Shown: one piece after another, positions 52,558 to 64,000 of the stretch
How the letters are laid out: the number at the start of each line of letters is the position of its first letter
Position numbering within the stretch: the stretch's first letter is position 1
Assembly: GCA_034509735.1 (NCBI GenBank)
Contig: JACGWO010000002.1
Coordinates: 45,153,702 to 45,217,701, forward strand
Direction: 5' to 3'
Length of the DNA stretch: 64,000 nt
DNA from: Sesamum alatum
Lineage: Eukaryota; Streptophyta; Magnoliopsida; Lamiales; Pedaliaceae
Translations under genes and position numbers: made by a program
The notes under the pieces: generated by a model
What the model was told of the DNA's origin: nothing
What the model saw: only the letters and a program-made list of their open reading frames with translations
Databases searched by the model: none

Positions 52558-55500
52558 TTAAATCCAGATGTCGGAAGTGCAATCGCCACCGGGATATCTC
52601 ATCTCATGCGCCAACGCGGGGCCGTCCGGTTCAGATCCAAAATCCACGAAGAAATTCGGGTTGATCGCAAGACCACCGTTCCCTGTATCAACATCTATCT
52701 GCAACATATGGCCACCATTCTCCACAAGCTCGGGGTAAAACTGACGATCCCATGCGCTGAAGAGAGAATTCGTAACGTACAGCCGCTTTCCGTCCAGACT
52801 CAGCTGTATCATCTGAGGCCCTCCTCTCAGTCGACGTCCCTAAAATGAAACGATAACGAACAGTTTAGTTCTAATTGTAAATCTGAATGTAGTCAGATTT
52901 AAAAAGGAGTATGTATACAAAAAGTACCTGAACTTCAGGTACTTCAGCCTGGTATGTCGTTCCATCTTCAGCCTCGGCAACCACAGTGCTCCCTTTTCGA
53001 AACAAACCTCCGACCCATATTTGGCCAGTCAGCTTAGGATTTGCAGGATCCTGAATATTGTACTGTCTGATATCGCCGTGAAGCCAATTGGCCAAGTAGA
53101 GGAAACGGTCGTCTAGAGATATCAAGAAATCGGTTATAAGCCCAGGCATCTCCGGCAGAATCCAATTCTGCACCTTGACTGGCTTCACTGATATCGATAC
53201 CTGCAGCAGGTTCAGATTTACGTCTAGAATATTTATGCCTTGAAGACGTTGATGTTAAAGAAATATCAGTTCTTCCACATACCTCGTGGCCCCATGATCC
53301 GTCTGGCTTCTTGAAGAATCTTACCATATTGCTTGTTAGAGCACACCCCACATATCCAGTATCCTTATCTGGATTGTGCAAGAACCTTATCTGTGTTTCA
53401 ATCAACAACATACACATATTACAAATGAGTTGTGAGAGAGAAGTTCATAAGCATTCGCTTGTAAGAAGAATGTCAGTAGAAGTTAGTACGAAAGAATAAC
53501 ACAAAGTAAAAGTCTTGCTTTGCTAAATATGGGAAATACATGTTTATATATAACGAGACGTATTTACCTCCAAAGGTATGAGACCAGTATTCCCAAGATC
53601 CAGTGTTTGTTTCAACTCGCCCTCGGGCCAGCTATAAACATGCAAATGTCTCCCGTAAAGACCATCTGAAACATGCTGAAGGTTGAAACCTGTGGTGAAA
53701 GCAGACGGGGCTCCCCAAGATGTGCTGATCATCGTCTTATGCCGAGGTTGGTACCAGAAATCATACCCGAAAAGGGGGCTGTGCCCTGGTTTCTCCCACC
53801 TATTACAGAAAACAGTAACTTGTCTATTAGTTGTATTATTGATTCGCTCGTAACTCCATTACTAGTGTGTTTGGAGACTAATACGAAGCAGCCATTGTGA
53901 AAAATGAGATAGGGCAGCGGAAGAATCACACTATTTTTGTGACATCAACTTATATGATGCGTTTGACACATTAATATTGTGTTAAAGATCTCAAGGAGAT
54001 AGAAAGAAAGAGTACCTTCCTTTCACATTAAAATCTGAGTCGAGCAGAAGAAATCCGTTTCCTTCAGCTTTTCCATCTTTGTCTCCAAGACATGATACCA
54101 TGATATCACCAGAAGCCAGGCAGTGGGCAGTGTGTGGGTATGCCAATCCCGTCTTCCCTATTATATCATTAGGCTCTACAATTTTGTGCACAGTTGGAGC
54201 CCTCGGGTCCTTTTGAGTATCAATTGCATATATACGACCGGACCTGAGATCAAGGAATTAAAGCTCAGAGGTTAAAAGAATGCCTCATCATCTCCCGTTT
54301 TCCATCTGATAAACTTAAAATAAAACCAACATCTAAAATCAAGCTATTAAAGTTCTTACATGAATTCGCGTTCCAAAATAAATAAGTAAACATAAAAAAT
54401 TCCATACAATCTTCCAAGAGTTAAAAGATACTACAGAAAATTTAACATCAATCAACAATAAATTTTCTTATGAAACGTAGTACAGAGTTGATTCCCTTGT
54501 CATCAGGGCTAAGTTCATGAAGAATCCGACGATGGACTGCATAAAGTTTCTATAATAATTGCATGCACATAAAAATATTCCGGGAGACTGCTAAGACTCA
54601 AGTATGATGGACACACCAAACTGGAAACAACACCAGGACTCTCTCATTCACAGAGTAAAACTATTGTCGGATTGTTATTTTCAGGATAGTTCTTACTACA
54701 TTTTCATTTCGACGCACAATCTGCAGACAAACATCTCTAGCTGGAATTCAATTGTAGATAACATTACTTTCAGGTTTTTGCTCAAGAGATAAGGTAATCA
54801 TGCAAAGAATGCAATAAGCACAACGAAACGAGTCTTCATAGCTCAAAAACAGCTCTGAGAGTTGACCATATTCTACAACATATATAATACTTATAGGGAG
54901 TAGTGACTGAAAGGCGATTTAGAAATTCGGCCAACTTACACTAGCGAAGGCAGGACAAGATAGCGACGTGCAGCCGATGGATCTCCATGGCAAGAGCTGC
55001 AGGCATTCCATCCAGAATGATGAAGTTCGTCGCCAACATAAGGCATCGGCAGCCTGTGGATGACTTTAGAATATGTGGGTGAACTCGGATCTAAATCGAC
55101 TGTGGCAAGATAATCCGGCTTCTCCCTTCCTGTTCCTGTAAAACATCAAAGCAACAAAATCGTCATAAGCAAGTCTGCCATTTTTGAACCTATTACAATG
55201 AAAAGGATTTATACCACCATCCAAGAATTCAAGAGAGCAACTTTGTTAAACGACCGTCTCATCTACACCTCATCATATTAATCGACCGCCAAACCTAAGG
55301 CGGTTAGAAAGGAGAATCATTTAATACTTAATATTAATATATACACGGTAGATATGATAACACACTGAATCCAGGGAAAAAAATTAATCCGTTTTCCATG
55401 AGCCATGGATTATTATTACGAGTTTAATTGCCTAATTCCGAAATAATAGTTCTACAGCAATGAATCAGTTCTTCATCTCTCTTTCTTGATTCCCATCACT

Positions 55501-55862
55501 CCAAAAGCATATCTAAAGTAAATTTCGAACAATTCAATTATAAACAACAAACATCAAATAAAATAAAACACAAACAAAAAATAAAAAGCAATTCAAAAAG
55601 ATAAAATCACCACAAGAATCAAAACTAACCCTCCACAGAAAGAAAAAACCCAGCATTAGTTCAAATCAAACAAAACCAAGACGAAAAAAAAGGGGGAAAG
55701 ACAGAAGAAAAATCTGAACATACCTGTATAAATACAAGTAACATATATAAGAGTTTCTCTGGGCCCAGACATGGCATCAAGAGGAGTAGCATATCCCGGT
55801 CCCTTCTTGCAGCAGCCATTTTCCACCTTTGCATGTTCAACCACCACCATATCAGTTGCCAT
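52558..55862 (-). CDS. SBP: Selenium-binding protein, copy C
   Basis: Minus-strand exons 55724-55862, 54940-55135, 54016-54243, 53568-53799, 53283-53390, 52928-53200 and 52558-52839 join in phase to 485 aa. All the family landmarks seen are intact: [26 protein letters not shown] (CSSC at 92-95), [40 protein letters not shown] and the C-terminal [10 protein letters not shown]. It is the most regular of the three copies, the closest to the family consensus and the least disturbed by transposons. SBP-B and SBP-C are convergent, and SBP-A and SBP-B are divergent. I infer that C is the best candidate for the conserved, ancestral-type function. Confidence 0.94.
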
Positions 55863-56627
55863 CTTCCTGCTTTCTCTCTCTAGACTTCGATGAATTCAAT
55901 CGAGACCCAGATCCAAAAATCGCCTCCAAATTATCACCCCTCTCGATCGACGGAATTTTGTGAGTGTTCTCAAGTGTTTCTTTGGAATCTTTAGATATTA
56001 TTACAGTGAGTAACGTTCGGCAGCGGATGAGAAAACTGATTAGCTGACAAAGTTGGTCGTTTTATGGTGTAGTGTTTGTCTGAACATGGGCGTGATATTA
56101 TACTACGTACAGACGTGTCTAAGTGGGATGTATTGAATACGAGGCGAGTATGGTATTTGCATTTGTTATCCTCCAATTTTATTCGACAAAAAATAATCAA
56201 GTATGGCCATAGGCCCATAACTTATATTTTAAAATATATTATAAATAAAAATAAAATATATAAATCAATAATTCACATTATAAAATAAGAAAAAAACAAT
56301 TTATGATTATTGACACAACAAAAGAATTAATGTAATGGTGTTAATATAATGTGGAGTTAATTACTCTGGTAGAAAGAGTTATTATAGTTAATTGATAATT
56401 ATCTAATTAGGGGGTAATTGTTATATTTAAAAGTTAGTGTGACGGTATCACTAGTTGTCGTTTGTGAGAGTGGATGAATTTTTATTTTTTTTTTATATTA
56501 GTATAGATATAGATATTGTGATGTGTGATTTTTGTTTTCAGTATCAATTTTTGAACGGAAATGCGCGTATCCTATTTTGTATAAATTTTCGTGTGAAAAT
56601 AAACATATGTTTGGATTCAGTGATGAG
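55863..56627. other. 5' flank of SBP-C
   Basis: Should hold the promoter and 5' UTR of the minus-strand SBP-C gene. A CT-rich patch (CTTTCTCTCTCTAG) lies at about 55870. Beyond 56200 the DNA is AT-rich with no recognised feature. Confidence 0.4.
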
Positions 56628-56630
56628 ATT

Positions 56631-56914
56631 CACTAGAAAAAATTTAACATTTAATCATGACTAATTGTCATAATTAAAAACTAATAGATGTAGTGAATAG
56701 TCATTCACCATGGTCATACAACGGTTATTGACCGTGGTATTTGCGAGTATGCTAAAACATTAGCCATGACAAAAATATTTGCTATGGCTCATAACTATGG
56801 CAAAAAGAATTTTTATTAATCTAAATTTTTGTAACAATTTTTGTTTAACCATGGTTAATAATAATTATTTACCATAATTTTAGTCTGTAGCCAATAATCA
56901 ATTTTCTTCTAGTG
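56631..56914. mobile_element. CACTA-type MITE, copy 1
   Basis: 284 bp, starting CACTAGAAAAAATT and ending TTTTCTTCTAGTG, with the 3-bp duplication ATT on both sides (56628-56630, 56915-56917). CACTA ends with a 3-bp duplication define the En/Spm class. The interior has inverted motifs such as CCATGGTCAT and CAACGGTTATTGACCGTGG. Confidence 0.85.
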
Positions 56915-57166
56915 ATTGTATTTTATGTTATTAATGGTATCAAATGATTTTTTTTTATTTGATGAAGTGATAGTTTTATTTTCTATTATTTGTGGTGTCA
57001 AAATAAATAAATATTATATTTAAATAAAATTGATAATTATATTTTTTAATTGATTCAGAATTGTTAATTAGTAATGTGATGTCAAAATATTATGAAAAAA
57101 ATATATTATCAATTTATAACATTTATTACTAAATTCTTTTGCGTGTATGTAGATATATAAATAATT

Positions 57167-57591
57167 GGGTAAATTATATCTACCTCCCTTGAGGTTTGGC
57201 ATAATTATAAATATCCCCTCGTTGTTTGAAAAATTACAAATACCCCCTGAGGTTTGTAACCGTCTAACAAATAATCCATTTCCATCAATTTTTATAGGTG
57301 AATTGACCAAAAAGCCCTTATACGCTGAATTATTTTTATTTAATAATTAAAAAAAAATTGGACTACGATGTGCAGTGATAGGTTTTTTAAGTTTTTTACA
57401 CAGAGGAGCAATAATGCAATTTGCCTTGACCAATGTTTCTATAATTTTAATAGAAAATTCAAGGGCAAAATGACCAATTTTAGGCCTTTGGTTAAAAATT
57501 ACAAACCTAGAGGGGTATTTGTAATTTTTCAAACAACGAGGAGGTATTTGTAATTATGTCAAACCTCAGGGAAGGTAGATGTAATTTATCC
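57167..57591. mobile_element. Foldback Mutator-like MITE, copy 3 of 3
   Basis: 425 bp, starting GGGTAAATTATATCTACC and ending GTAGATGTAATTTATCC. Perfect 9-bp duplication TAAATAATT (57158-57166 and 57592-57600). Same family as 10319-10746 and 48379-48792. Confidence 0.9.
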
Positions 57592-57600
57592 TAAATAATT

Positions 57601-58301
57601 ATAATAAATCCAAATGATAATAAACTAGTAAGAATACGTATAAAAAACTATATTTTTACTTTTATTATTATTTCAAAAATTAAAAATAAAAATAAAACAA
57701 ACCAAGGTTAAGATTTTGAACCCTCGCTTAATTGATAAAAAATTAATTTAGAATTCAACTATCTTACCATTGGACCAACAACCGGTGCGTCGGATGGTCA
57801 TAACTTCTGCTTTGACAATGATTTTTATGGTCATGTTAAAATGCTTCTTCTTTATTATTGAGAAAAAGAAATGCATCACTCATTTATTATGGTATGAAAT
57901 CAAGGAAAAGTTACTAAAAAGAATTAGAAGCACTAATTATATTCCAAGCACTCCATTCCACAAACGTTTGGGCAAAAGAAACGATAAATTACAACGAGCT
58001 CTTTTGAGTTTTGGCATAATTATGAATTATTTTTTATTATTTAAATAATTATAAATATCTCTGATATTTGATGAAATTATATAATCCTTGATTGGATGTC
58101 TGGAATTATGAACTTTACTTTTGTCGTATTTTTTTCTTTTTTATAAAAACTTTTAAAAAAAATCGGACAAGGTAGATGGAAAATTTGAAAAGTTATAAAA
58201 AAAAAATATTATCCACTTAGTCCATAAAAATAATTAGAATTTTTTTTTAAAAGCAAGTAAAATTATAATTTATAGTCCACAAGGGCATGAGAATGTTCGC
58301 T
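57601..58301. other. Intergenic with a decayed foldback fragment
   Basis: No gene. From about 57983 the sequence (GATAAATTACAACGAGCTC, then TTTTGGCATAATTATGAATT) follows the left arm of the 57167 family at a distance. It appears to be an old single-armed relative. Confidence 0.4.
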
Positions 58302-58304
58302 CAT

Positions 58305-58619
58305 CACTAGAAAAAAACTCACTATTAGCCACATTTTAATGACTATGGCTAAAAATTATGGTAAATAATTATTATTAATTACGGTTAAATTAAAATCAAT
58401 GTAAAAACTAGTTTTTTCACCATGAAAAACTTATTTGCCACGGCTAAGAGCCGTGGTAAAAATATTCGCCATAGCTTTTAATCATGACAAATATTAGCCA
58501 CTCTAGCAAAAATCATGACCAACAACCGTTGTGTGGGCGTAGTCAATGACTATTTGCTACGATTATTTACTATTAACCATGACAATTAATTATGATTAAA
58601 TGTTATATTTTTTGTAATC
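58305..58619. mobile_element. CACTA-type MITE, copy 2
   Basis: 315 bp. Starts CACTAGAAAAAAACTCAC; the right end is decayed to TTTTTTGTAATC in place of CTAGTG. The 3-bp duplication CAT is present on both sides (58302-58304, 58620-58622). Interior words (GCCACGGCTAAGAGCCGTGG, CAACCGTTGTGTGG) match the family. Confidence 0.75.
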
Positions 58620-58622
58620 CAT

Positions 58623-59190
58623 GCATTAATCTATAGTCAACTTATATATAGGAGAACGGTGTTTCACTACAATTATTACTAAATTCTAAATATTTATAAT
58701 TTTGAGATTTTAATTACAAAAAATTTTGAGTTTTTTAATTACAATGAAAATTTCTTATTGGTTAATAAGAAAAAGAATGTTTTGATTGCTACTAAAGTTC
58801 TTATCTGTTGTTTCTTTATATGAACAAATATCTTTAAATTTAAAATTCCATGAAATTAGGCCTTACTTGTAAGGATTTTCTAATAACTATGCAAAATCAT
58901 TATCCATATTAGGTTTAGTAAAATTGAAATTGTTCAATTACACAGTAAGTGTAATATATTATTAATTTAATTAATTTAAATTTGATCAAACTTGATTATA
59001 GGAGAATGACCACAATTAAGATAGTTTTGGCCAAATACTCGTTCCTAGTAATTTTGAATTAATTTATTAGTCAACATTCATTGCCTTTGTTGATTAATTT
59101 GTTTATGCTAAAAATTATTTTCAAATATAAAAGTTTGAGAATGATTCATTCTTATCTCATTAGTTGCAAGTTATATCATGATTAGGTTTA
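58623..59190. other. Intergenic
   Basis: AT-rich DNA in which I see no gene and no element ends. Confidence 0.5.
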
Positions 59191-59199
59191 TCTTTATTT

Positions 59200-60167
59200 G
59201 GGAGAATTACACTTTTTTGTCCCTTCATAATACTACTAAAACAGTTTTGGTCTCTCTTCATTCGCGAGTTACATTTTTGATCCTCAATTAGATACATTTT
59301 TGAACACTTTTGGTCTTACCGTCAACTCTCCGTTAAGAATTAACGGAAAATGTACGTGTTGCGCATGTGAGGTTGATTTTGGGGGAAAATTTGTTGCATT
59401 TTGGCGTCTAAATTGATTGGCCTTGACTATAAAGTCATTTTGGCACCAAATACTCTAAAAAAATTACAACCCCATTTCCTATTCTCACTTTCATAGTTTG
59501 ACCGACATTTGTTGTTCAATAACTTCAAAATCATATTTATAGCCATGAGCAGAAGTTATTCAAATACTGATTTGGCCGATTTGATAGTATGTGTAATGTT
59601 GATTTTTGTGAGTTTCGTTTTCTGTAAACTATTGTGGATGATGATAATGTAATGTTGTTGATTTTCTGTTGTAGTAATTTGATGTTGTGGGATGGTTGTG
59701 AAGTTCTGATTTCTAATATTGATTGTTGGTTTTTCTATTTTTTGCGTTTTTTTTAAATAAATTAACTTCTACTCATAGTTAGAAATCAGTAAAAAATCAG
59801 TATTTAAATATCTTCAACTCATGGCTAGAAATCTAATTTTGAAGTTAGTGAACAACAAAATTGCGGTCAAACTATGAAAGTGAGAATAGGGAATGGGTTG
59901 TAATTTTTTTAGAGAGGATTTGATGCCAAAATGGCTTTATAGGCAATGCCAACCAATTTAGGCGCCAAAATGCAACAAATTTCCCCCCAAAATCAACCTC
60001 ACATGCGCACTACGTGCGTTTTCCGTTAACTCTTAACGGAGAGTTAACCGTAAGACTAAAAGTATTCAAAAATGTATCTAATTGGGACCAAAAATGTAAC
60101 GCGTCAATGAAGGAGGACCAAAACTATTTTAGTGGTATTATGAAGGGACCAAAAGTGTAATTCTCCC
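59200..60167. mobile_element. Long foldback Mutator-like element
   Basis: 968 bp, starting GGGAGAATTACACTTTTTTG and ending CAAAAGTGTAATTCTCCC. The inverted arms are about 400 bp each and leave only a short loop near 59600-59750. Perfect 9-bp duplication TCTTTATTT (59191-59199 and 60168-60176). The arms contain CTCCGTTAAGAATTAACGG and its complement. Confidence 0.9.
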
Positions 60168-60376
60168 TCTTTATTTTATACATATACAGTATGTAATTCA
60201 TTGTATCATTCACTATATTCAAATTTAAAAATTTATATAGTATGTAATTCATTATATCATTTATTACATTCAAATTTAAAACTAATATATACATACATCA
60301 ATTATTCATATAATTGATTTGTTCTTATCCATAATGATAAACTCCTACACAATTATGAAATGTTCAAATCCAAACA

Positions 60377-60672
60377 CTAAATTTATCTATATATACTATA
60401 CATTATTGGATGTTATTTATTAAGGCTCAACCCCCTAAATCAACTACTTTTGGCTGTCATAATATTTATTATCTAAAATATCCTCAATATATTTATTTAT
60501 TTAACAAGACAACTATCTATTTAATCGAATTGTTCCACCAATTATTTTTCTGCTTGTGCTATTTAAAATTATTATATTTTATCAGTTTTGAACAATTATT
60601 TATTTTTAAATTTAATTTGATTAATATAATTTAAATTACAAGTACGCACACATCAAGTGTTCTTCTTTCGAT
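60377..60672 (+). mobile_element. Possible short non-autonomous Helitron
   Basis: TCTATATATACTATACATTA at 60377 resembles a Helitron 5' end. CGCACACATCAAGTGTTCTTCTTTCGATAG followed by T near 60672 resembles, loosely, the 3' end at 38985-39013. The hairpin is weak and the end is ATAG rather than CTAG. Confidence 0.3.
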
Positions 60673-60950
60673 AGTACTATTTATTAAGTATGAGAGTGTT
60701 AGAGTAGCCAATTTTGATCGACAAGATGTGTGTTGAATAAAATGCCCTTAAACATATCTAATGTTTCTCTGCAAAACAACATTTTCTTTAATCATTTGGT
60801 TCTGTCAATAGTTTCTACTATGCACATTTAAAATTAAAATACTTTAGTAATTTTGATAAATTATTCATTTTATCTTTATTTTATTTCATTAAATTAAACA
60901 TATATAATTAAAAATTTTAAATTGTACATACACATCGAGCGTCACTAAAA

Positions 60951-61277
60951 GAAATGTGACTTTTTGCTATAGCTAATTTCCATAATCAAAAGTAAAAAAA
61001 TTACGGCACTACTAATTAACCACAACTATGCAACGGCTGTCAGCCGTTGTTTTTGCAGGCAAGGCCAAAACATTAATCATAGTTAAAGTCATGGTAAACG
61101 TTTCAGCCATGGGTAAAATTAATCATGGCAGATGTTGATTAATTATGGTCAAAAGTTAATTTTTTTGATTGATTTATTTAGACGTAATACATATGATTGA
61201 TTTACTATGATTTTTAAGTAGTTGTTATTTATAATATATGAAATAATTCATTTTGTGTGTGCAAATTTGCTAATCAT
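60951..61277. mobile_element. Degenerate CACTA-type MITE relative
   Basis: Begins CACTAAAAGAAATGTGAC and carries the family's AACGGCTGTCAGCCGTTG palindrome and TCATGG/CCATGG words. A clean CTAGTG right end is absent; the sequence runs into the foldback element at about 61278. Confidence 0.45.
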
Positions 61278-61283
61278 GGTTAA
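61083..61283 (+). repeat. Left copy of a diverged direct repeat around a foldback element
   Basis: Similar to 62501-62697 in the same orientation. Both carry AGCCATGGGTAAAAT, CAGATGTTGATTAATT, TTGATTTACTAT and TATGAAATAATTCATTTT. Confidence 0.7.
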
Positions 61284-61347
61284 AAGCGGACACCCCCTAA
61301 CGTTTGATTTTTTGGCTCTTTGCCCCCCGACTGTATTTTTTTACGCT

Positions 61348-61604
61348 CACTAGAAGAAGATTCAGTATTAGCTACAAATTTATTGGCTACGGATTAAAAC
61401 CATGATAAATAATTATTATTAACCATGATTAAATAAAAACCGTTGCAAAAACCTAGATTATCACCATGAAACAAATATTTTAGCCACACTCGCAAATACC
61501 ACGATCAATAACCGTTGTATGACTGTAGTGAATGACTTTCACTACGGCTATTTGTTTTTAACCATTGCAATTAGTCATGGTTAAATGTTAAATTTTTTCT
61601 AGTG
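61348..61604. mobile_element. CACTA-type MITE, copy 3, nested
   Basis: 257 bp, starting CACTAGAAGAAGATTCAG and ending AAATTTTTTCTAGTG. Flanks GCT and ACT match at 2 of 3. It splits the left arm of the surrounding foldback element, which confirms both the insertion and its limits. Confidence 0.85.
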
Positions 61605-61829
61605 ACTCCACCCGCCAACCTTTAGTTTTTATAGCACTTTGTCATTTTTTTTACTTTTTGGGAATTAACGAGAATATTCCGGGGGCGTGAAAAGACACAC
61701 GTTTTTAGTGGACTAAAAGTGGGGTAAAATTATAATTTCATACCATAATTTCAAGGAAACAAATCCAAAAAAATAGAAAAATCAGAAAAAAAAAAAAGAA
61801 AAAAAAAAGAAAACACAAAAATCAATACA

Positions 61830-62210
61830 TCTTCTTCATCCACCATTGACGACCACCTTCACGTTGCACCACCTTCATTCGCCATTGCAGCCACCTTCAA
61901 CCGTTGCACAACCCCCTTCGTCCACCTCCTTCGCCCCCAGCAGCCGCGGCACAACCACTTTCACCCACCTCCTTCGCTCCTTGTAGCCGCTACACAATCA
62001 CTTTCATCCACCTCCTTTGCCCCAAGTCAGCCTCTTCCCACCTCTTTTGCCCTCCACAACTGCCTCCATGACCTTCGTTCCCCTCCTTCACCCTCTACAG
62101 TCGCCACCGACCTTTTCGCTCCCCAAGATCGTCGTCCACCACCTTCACCCCCCCTACAGCCTCCAACCACCACCTTTCGGATCGCGGCTGCATCTCCATA
62201 AAAATAGGAT
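61830..62210. repeat. C-rich degenerate tandem repeat
   Basis: Repeated CCACCTTC, CACCTCCTTCGCC and TTGCACAACC-like units with strong strand asymmetry (almost no runs of G on +). It is the core of the foldback element. Open frames on both strands here are composition artefacts. Confidence 0.6.
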
Positions 62211-62500
62211 GTGAAATCCACCCACACCTCTTTTGGTTTTTTTGATTTTTGTTTTGTTTTTTTTTTTTTTTTTTTATAAATTGTAATGTGAAATTATAAT
62301 TTTGGTCAACATTAAATCGCCTTTGGGCGCGTGCATACACGCCCTCGGAATATTCTTATTCTATTCCCCGAAAACTGAAAAAGAGGGCAAAGTGCTAAAA
62401 AATCAAAAATTGGATGATCGAGTGTAAAAAAAACGGTTGGGAGGCAAAGTGGAAAACACCTCAAACTTTTGGGAGGTGTTTGCATTTAACCCTAATAAAA

Positions 62501-62697
62501 ACTATGGTAAATGCTTTAGCCATGGGTAAAATCGTGACAGATGTTGATTAATTGTGATCAAAATTTAAGTTTTTGCATTGATTTAAATTGAACGTAATAT
62601 GGTTGATTTACTATAGTTTTTAAATAGTTGTTATTAATAATGTATGAAATAATTCATTTTATGTGCGCAATTTGCTAGTCATGAATAATTATACTTT
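62501..62697 (+). repeat. Right copy of the diverged direct repeat
   Basis: Similar to 61083-61283; see that entry. Ends at TTTGCTAGTCATGAATAATT where the left copy has TTTGCTAATCATGGTTAAAA. Confidence 0.7.
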
Positions 62698-62962
62698 ACC
62701 ATCATCTTTTGAGCAATTTTATAAACCTTGAGCTGGCCGTTCTTTTCGGATATTTAATTAATTAATATTTTCTTCATTTTCATCAATTGAACAAGTATTT
62801 TTTCCGTACCGTATGGATTGATGACCAAATTCATTAATATCTTTTTAGGATAATTAACATCACTCTATCTTGGTTTGGTATAATCGTACGTAGATTTAAT
62901 AAATTACATTTAGTACGTCTGATGTTTATTTCTGTTTAATAAACAGATCCATCCATTAGTTA

Positions 62963-64000
62963 AAATTCATGAAATTTTCTGCATTAGTCAAGTATGCACC
63001 AGAAGCAATAGCGACATAGGAGGATCGTTGTTACCGTTTTGAGCAGGGGCTACGACGGACATAAAACAAAAGGTTTGACAGTTAGAATTACGAATTTCAA
63101 AACTCTTGTTGAGTCAGCGGTTCGAATGGAAGAGGCTGTAACCGAAGAGAAGAAGAACATGGAAGAAAAGAGAAAATCAACATATGCGGTGGGGTAGTCG
63201 AGTAGGTTGACCAAGAGGGGAACGGGTCGATCATTTTCTGCAGGAGGAGGGAACTTTTCGCGTGGTGGACCTGCTTTTCAAGGAAGTAGTGGACCGAGGT
63301 TCAGTGGACCAATGGGTTTCAATAGAGGTTCGATCGAGCGCAGTTCGTTTACTATGCCTTCTATTGGATCAGGTAGGGGAGCTGGACAGAGTTACAGCAG
63401 GGGGTCAGCTTTCACTTCTAGTTGTTCTACTTGTGGGAGGCGACATTCAGGACAGTGTTAGGGACCAGATGCTATACCCAGGATTTGTTATAACTGCGGA
63501 GGTAGAGGACACATATCTAGAGATTGTCCCAGTCAGACCACAAGTTTAGGTGGAAGTGCGTCCAGAGAGACCCAAAGTCAAAGCAGTATTGGGAGCAGTG
63601 GCCGAGGAGTTGAGAGAGGCAGAGGCAGAGGTAGGGGTAGAGGCACTGGTAACAGAGATGGTGACCACACTACTGATGGGGGTGCGAGGGGGTCCGGAGC
63701 ACAAGCCACTCAGAGACAGACCCAAGCAAGAATATATAACATGACCAGAGAAGAAGCTCCAGCTTCGAATGACGTGATATCAGGTACGATCTTGTTATTT
63801 GACGTTGAGGCTTATGTTTTGATTGATCCTGGCTCTACGCATTCATATATATCATCAGAATTTGCATCAAAAATACCAGGTGAGAATAGTCCTTTGGGAT
63901 ACAATTTGATGGTTTATCTACCTGTGGGAGGGGGTGTAGTAGTGAATAGTGTTAAGAAGGGGAGTTTGGTGAGGATTGGAGATGTAAATTTGCCTGGGGA
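62963..64000 (+). pseudogene. Ty3/gypsy gag-protease fragment, cut by the window edge
   Basis: Translated pieces are: KFSALVKYAPEAIAT and EDRCYRFEQGLR (end of the gag capsid part, about 62972-63052), FKTLVESAVRMEEAV (about 63095-63140), a Gly/Ser/Arg-rich linker, the zinc knuckle CYNCGGRGHISRDC (C-X2-C-X4-H-X4-C, about 63487-63528), and a retropepsin-like core VLIDPGSTHSYIS (about 63817-63855). In-frame stops (about 63019, 63191 and TAG at 63459-63461) and frame changes upstream show decay. The frame is open from the knuckle to the end of the window. No LTR or capsid start is seen on the left, so the 5' part is missing. Confidence 0.8.

Larger units (their letters stand above)
61278..62492. 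mobile_element. Foldback element, interrupted by a CACTA MITE
   Basis: The left arm (GGTTAAAAGCGGACACC..., TTTGATTTTTTGGCTCTTTG, then after the MITE TAGCACTTTGTC and GAGAATATTCCGGGGGCGTG) and the right arm (CGCCCTCGGAATATTCTTAT, AGGGCAAAGTGCTAAAAAATC, then GGTGTTTGCATTTAACC) are inverted. The core (about 61830-62210) is a C-rich tract of CCACCTTC/CCACCTCCTTCG units. No clean target duplication was found. Confidence 0.65.

Noticed and set aside
52453..52848. 131-codon + strand frame at the SBP-C 3' end
   Set aside because: It is antisense to the last exon of SBP-C, which has clear homology and correct splice sites.
58305..61604. Repeated short inverted motifs as a CRISPR-like or regulatory array
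   Set aside because: They are internal parts of CACTA-type MITEs with CACTAG ends and 3-bp duplications; no regular spacing, and the host is a plant.
62017..62340. Overlapping frames on both strands
   Set aside because: Caused by the strand-asymmetric C-rich repeat in a foldback element.

Overview
The window is nuclear DNA of a flowering plant, most likely a eudicot. The genes have GT-AG introns, the spacers are AT-rich, and the repeats are typical plant transposons (Mutator-like elements, Helitrons, CACTA and hAT MITEs, Ty1/copia and Ty3/gypsy fragments). The species cannot be named from the sequence alone.

Five intact protein-coding genes could be spliced by eye with every exon phase closing. 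(1) 1032-3071, + strand: a GH17 endo-1,3-beta-glucanase with a C-terminal X8/CBM43 domain (4 exons, 473 aa). (2) 12457-31008, + strand: a chloroplast acyl-activating enzyme of the AAE15/AAE16 acyl-ACP synthetase type (18 exons, 726 aa). (3-5) Three selenium-binding protein (SBP/SELENBP1-type methanethiol oxidase family) paralogues: SBP-A (31261-35003, - strand, 489 aa), SBP-B (39642-47708, + strand, 485 aa) and SBP-C (52558-55862, - strand, 485 aa). A lacks the last intron that B and C share. B has kept its reading frame although its introns are full of transposons.

The spaces between genes are mostly mobile DNA. From 3964 to 11028 there is a three-level nest: a Mutator-like element with a 9-bp target duplication, inside it a 5.9-kb Helitron with a decayed Helitron helicase-like gene, and inside that a 428-bp Mutator-like foldback element. 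From 35975 to 38879 lies a second Helitron in the opposite orientation, with an identical hairpin stem. From 42.6 to 62.5 kb there are many foldback elements, most with readable 9-bp or 3-bp target duplications. The right edge is a decayed Ty3/gypsy gag-protease fragment running out of the window.

The genes do not form a pathway or operon. The three SBP genes are a local duplication cluster; the glucanase and the acyl-ACP synthetase are unrelated neighbours. No CRISPR array, tRNA, rRNA or clearly novel system was seen. The most unusual signals are: a GC-rich module shared by foldback elements with different ends, a 74-bp exact direct repeat around one element that has no normal target duplication, an exon-like 36-bp unit repeated exactly three times inside the Helitron, and the intron difference among the SBP paralogues.
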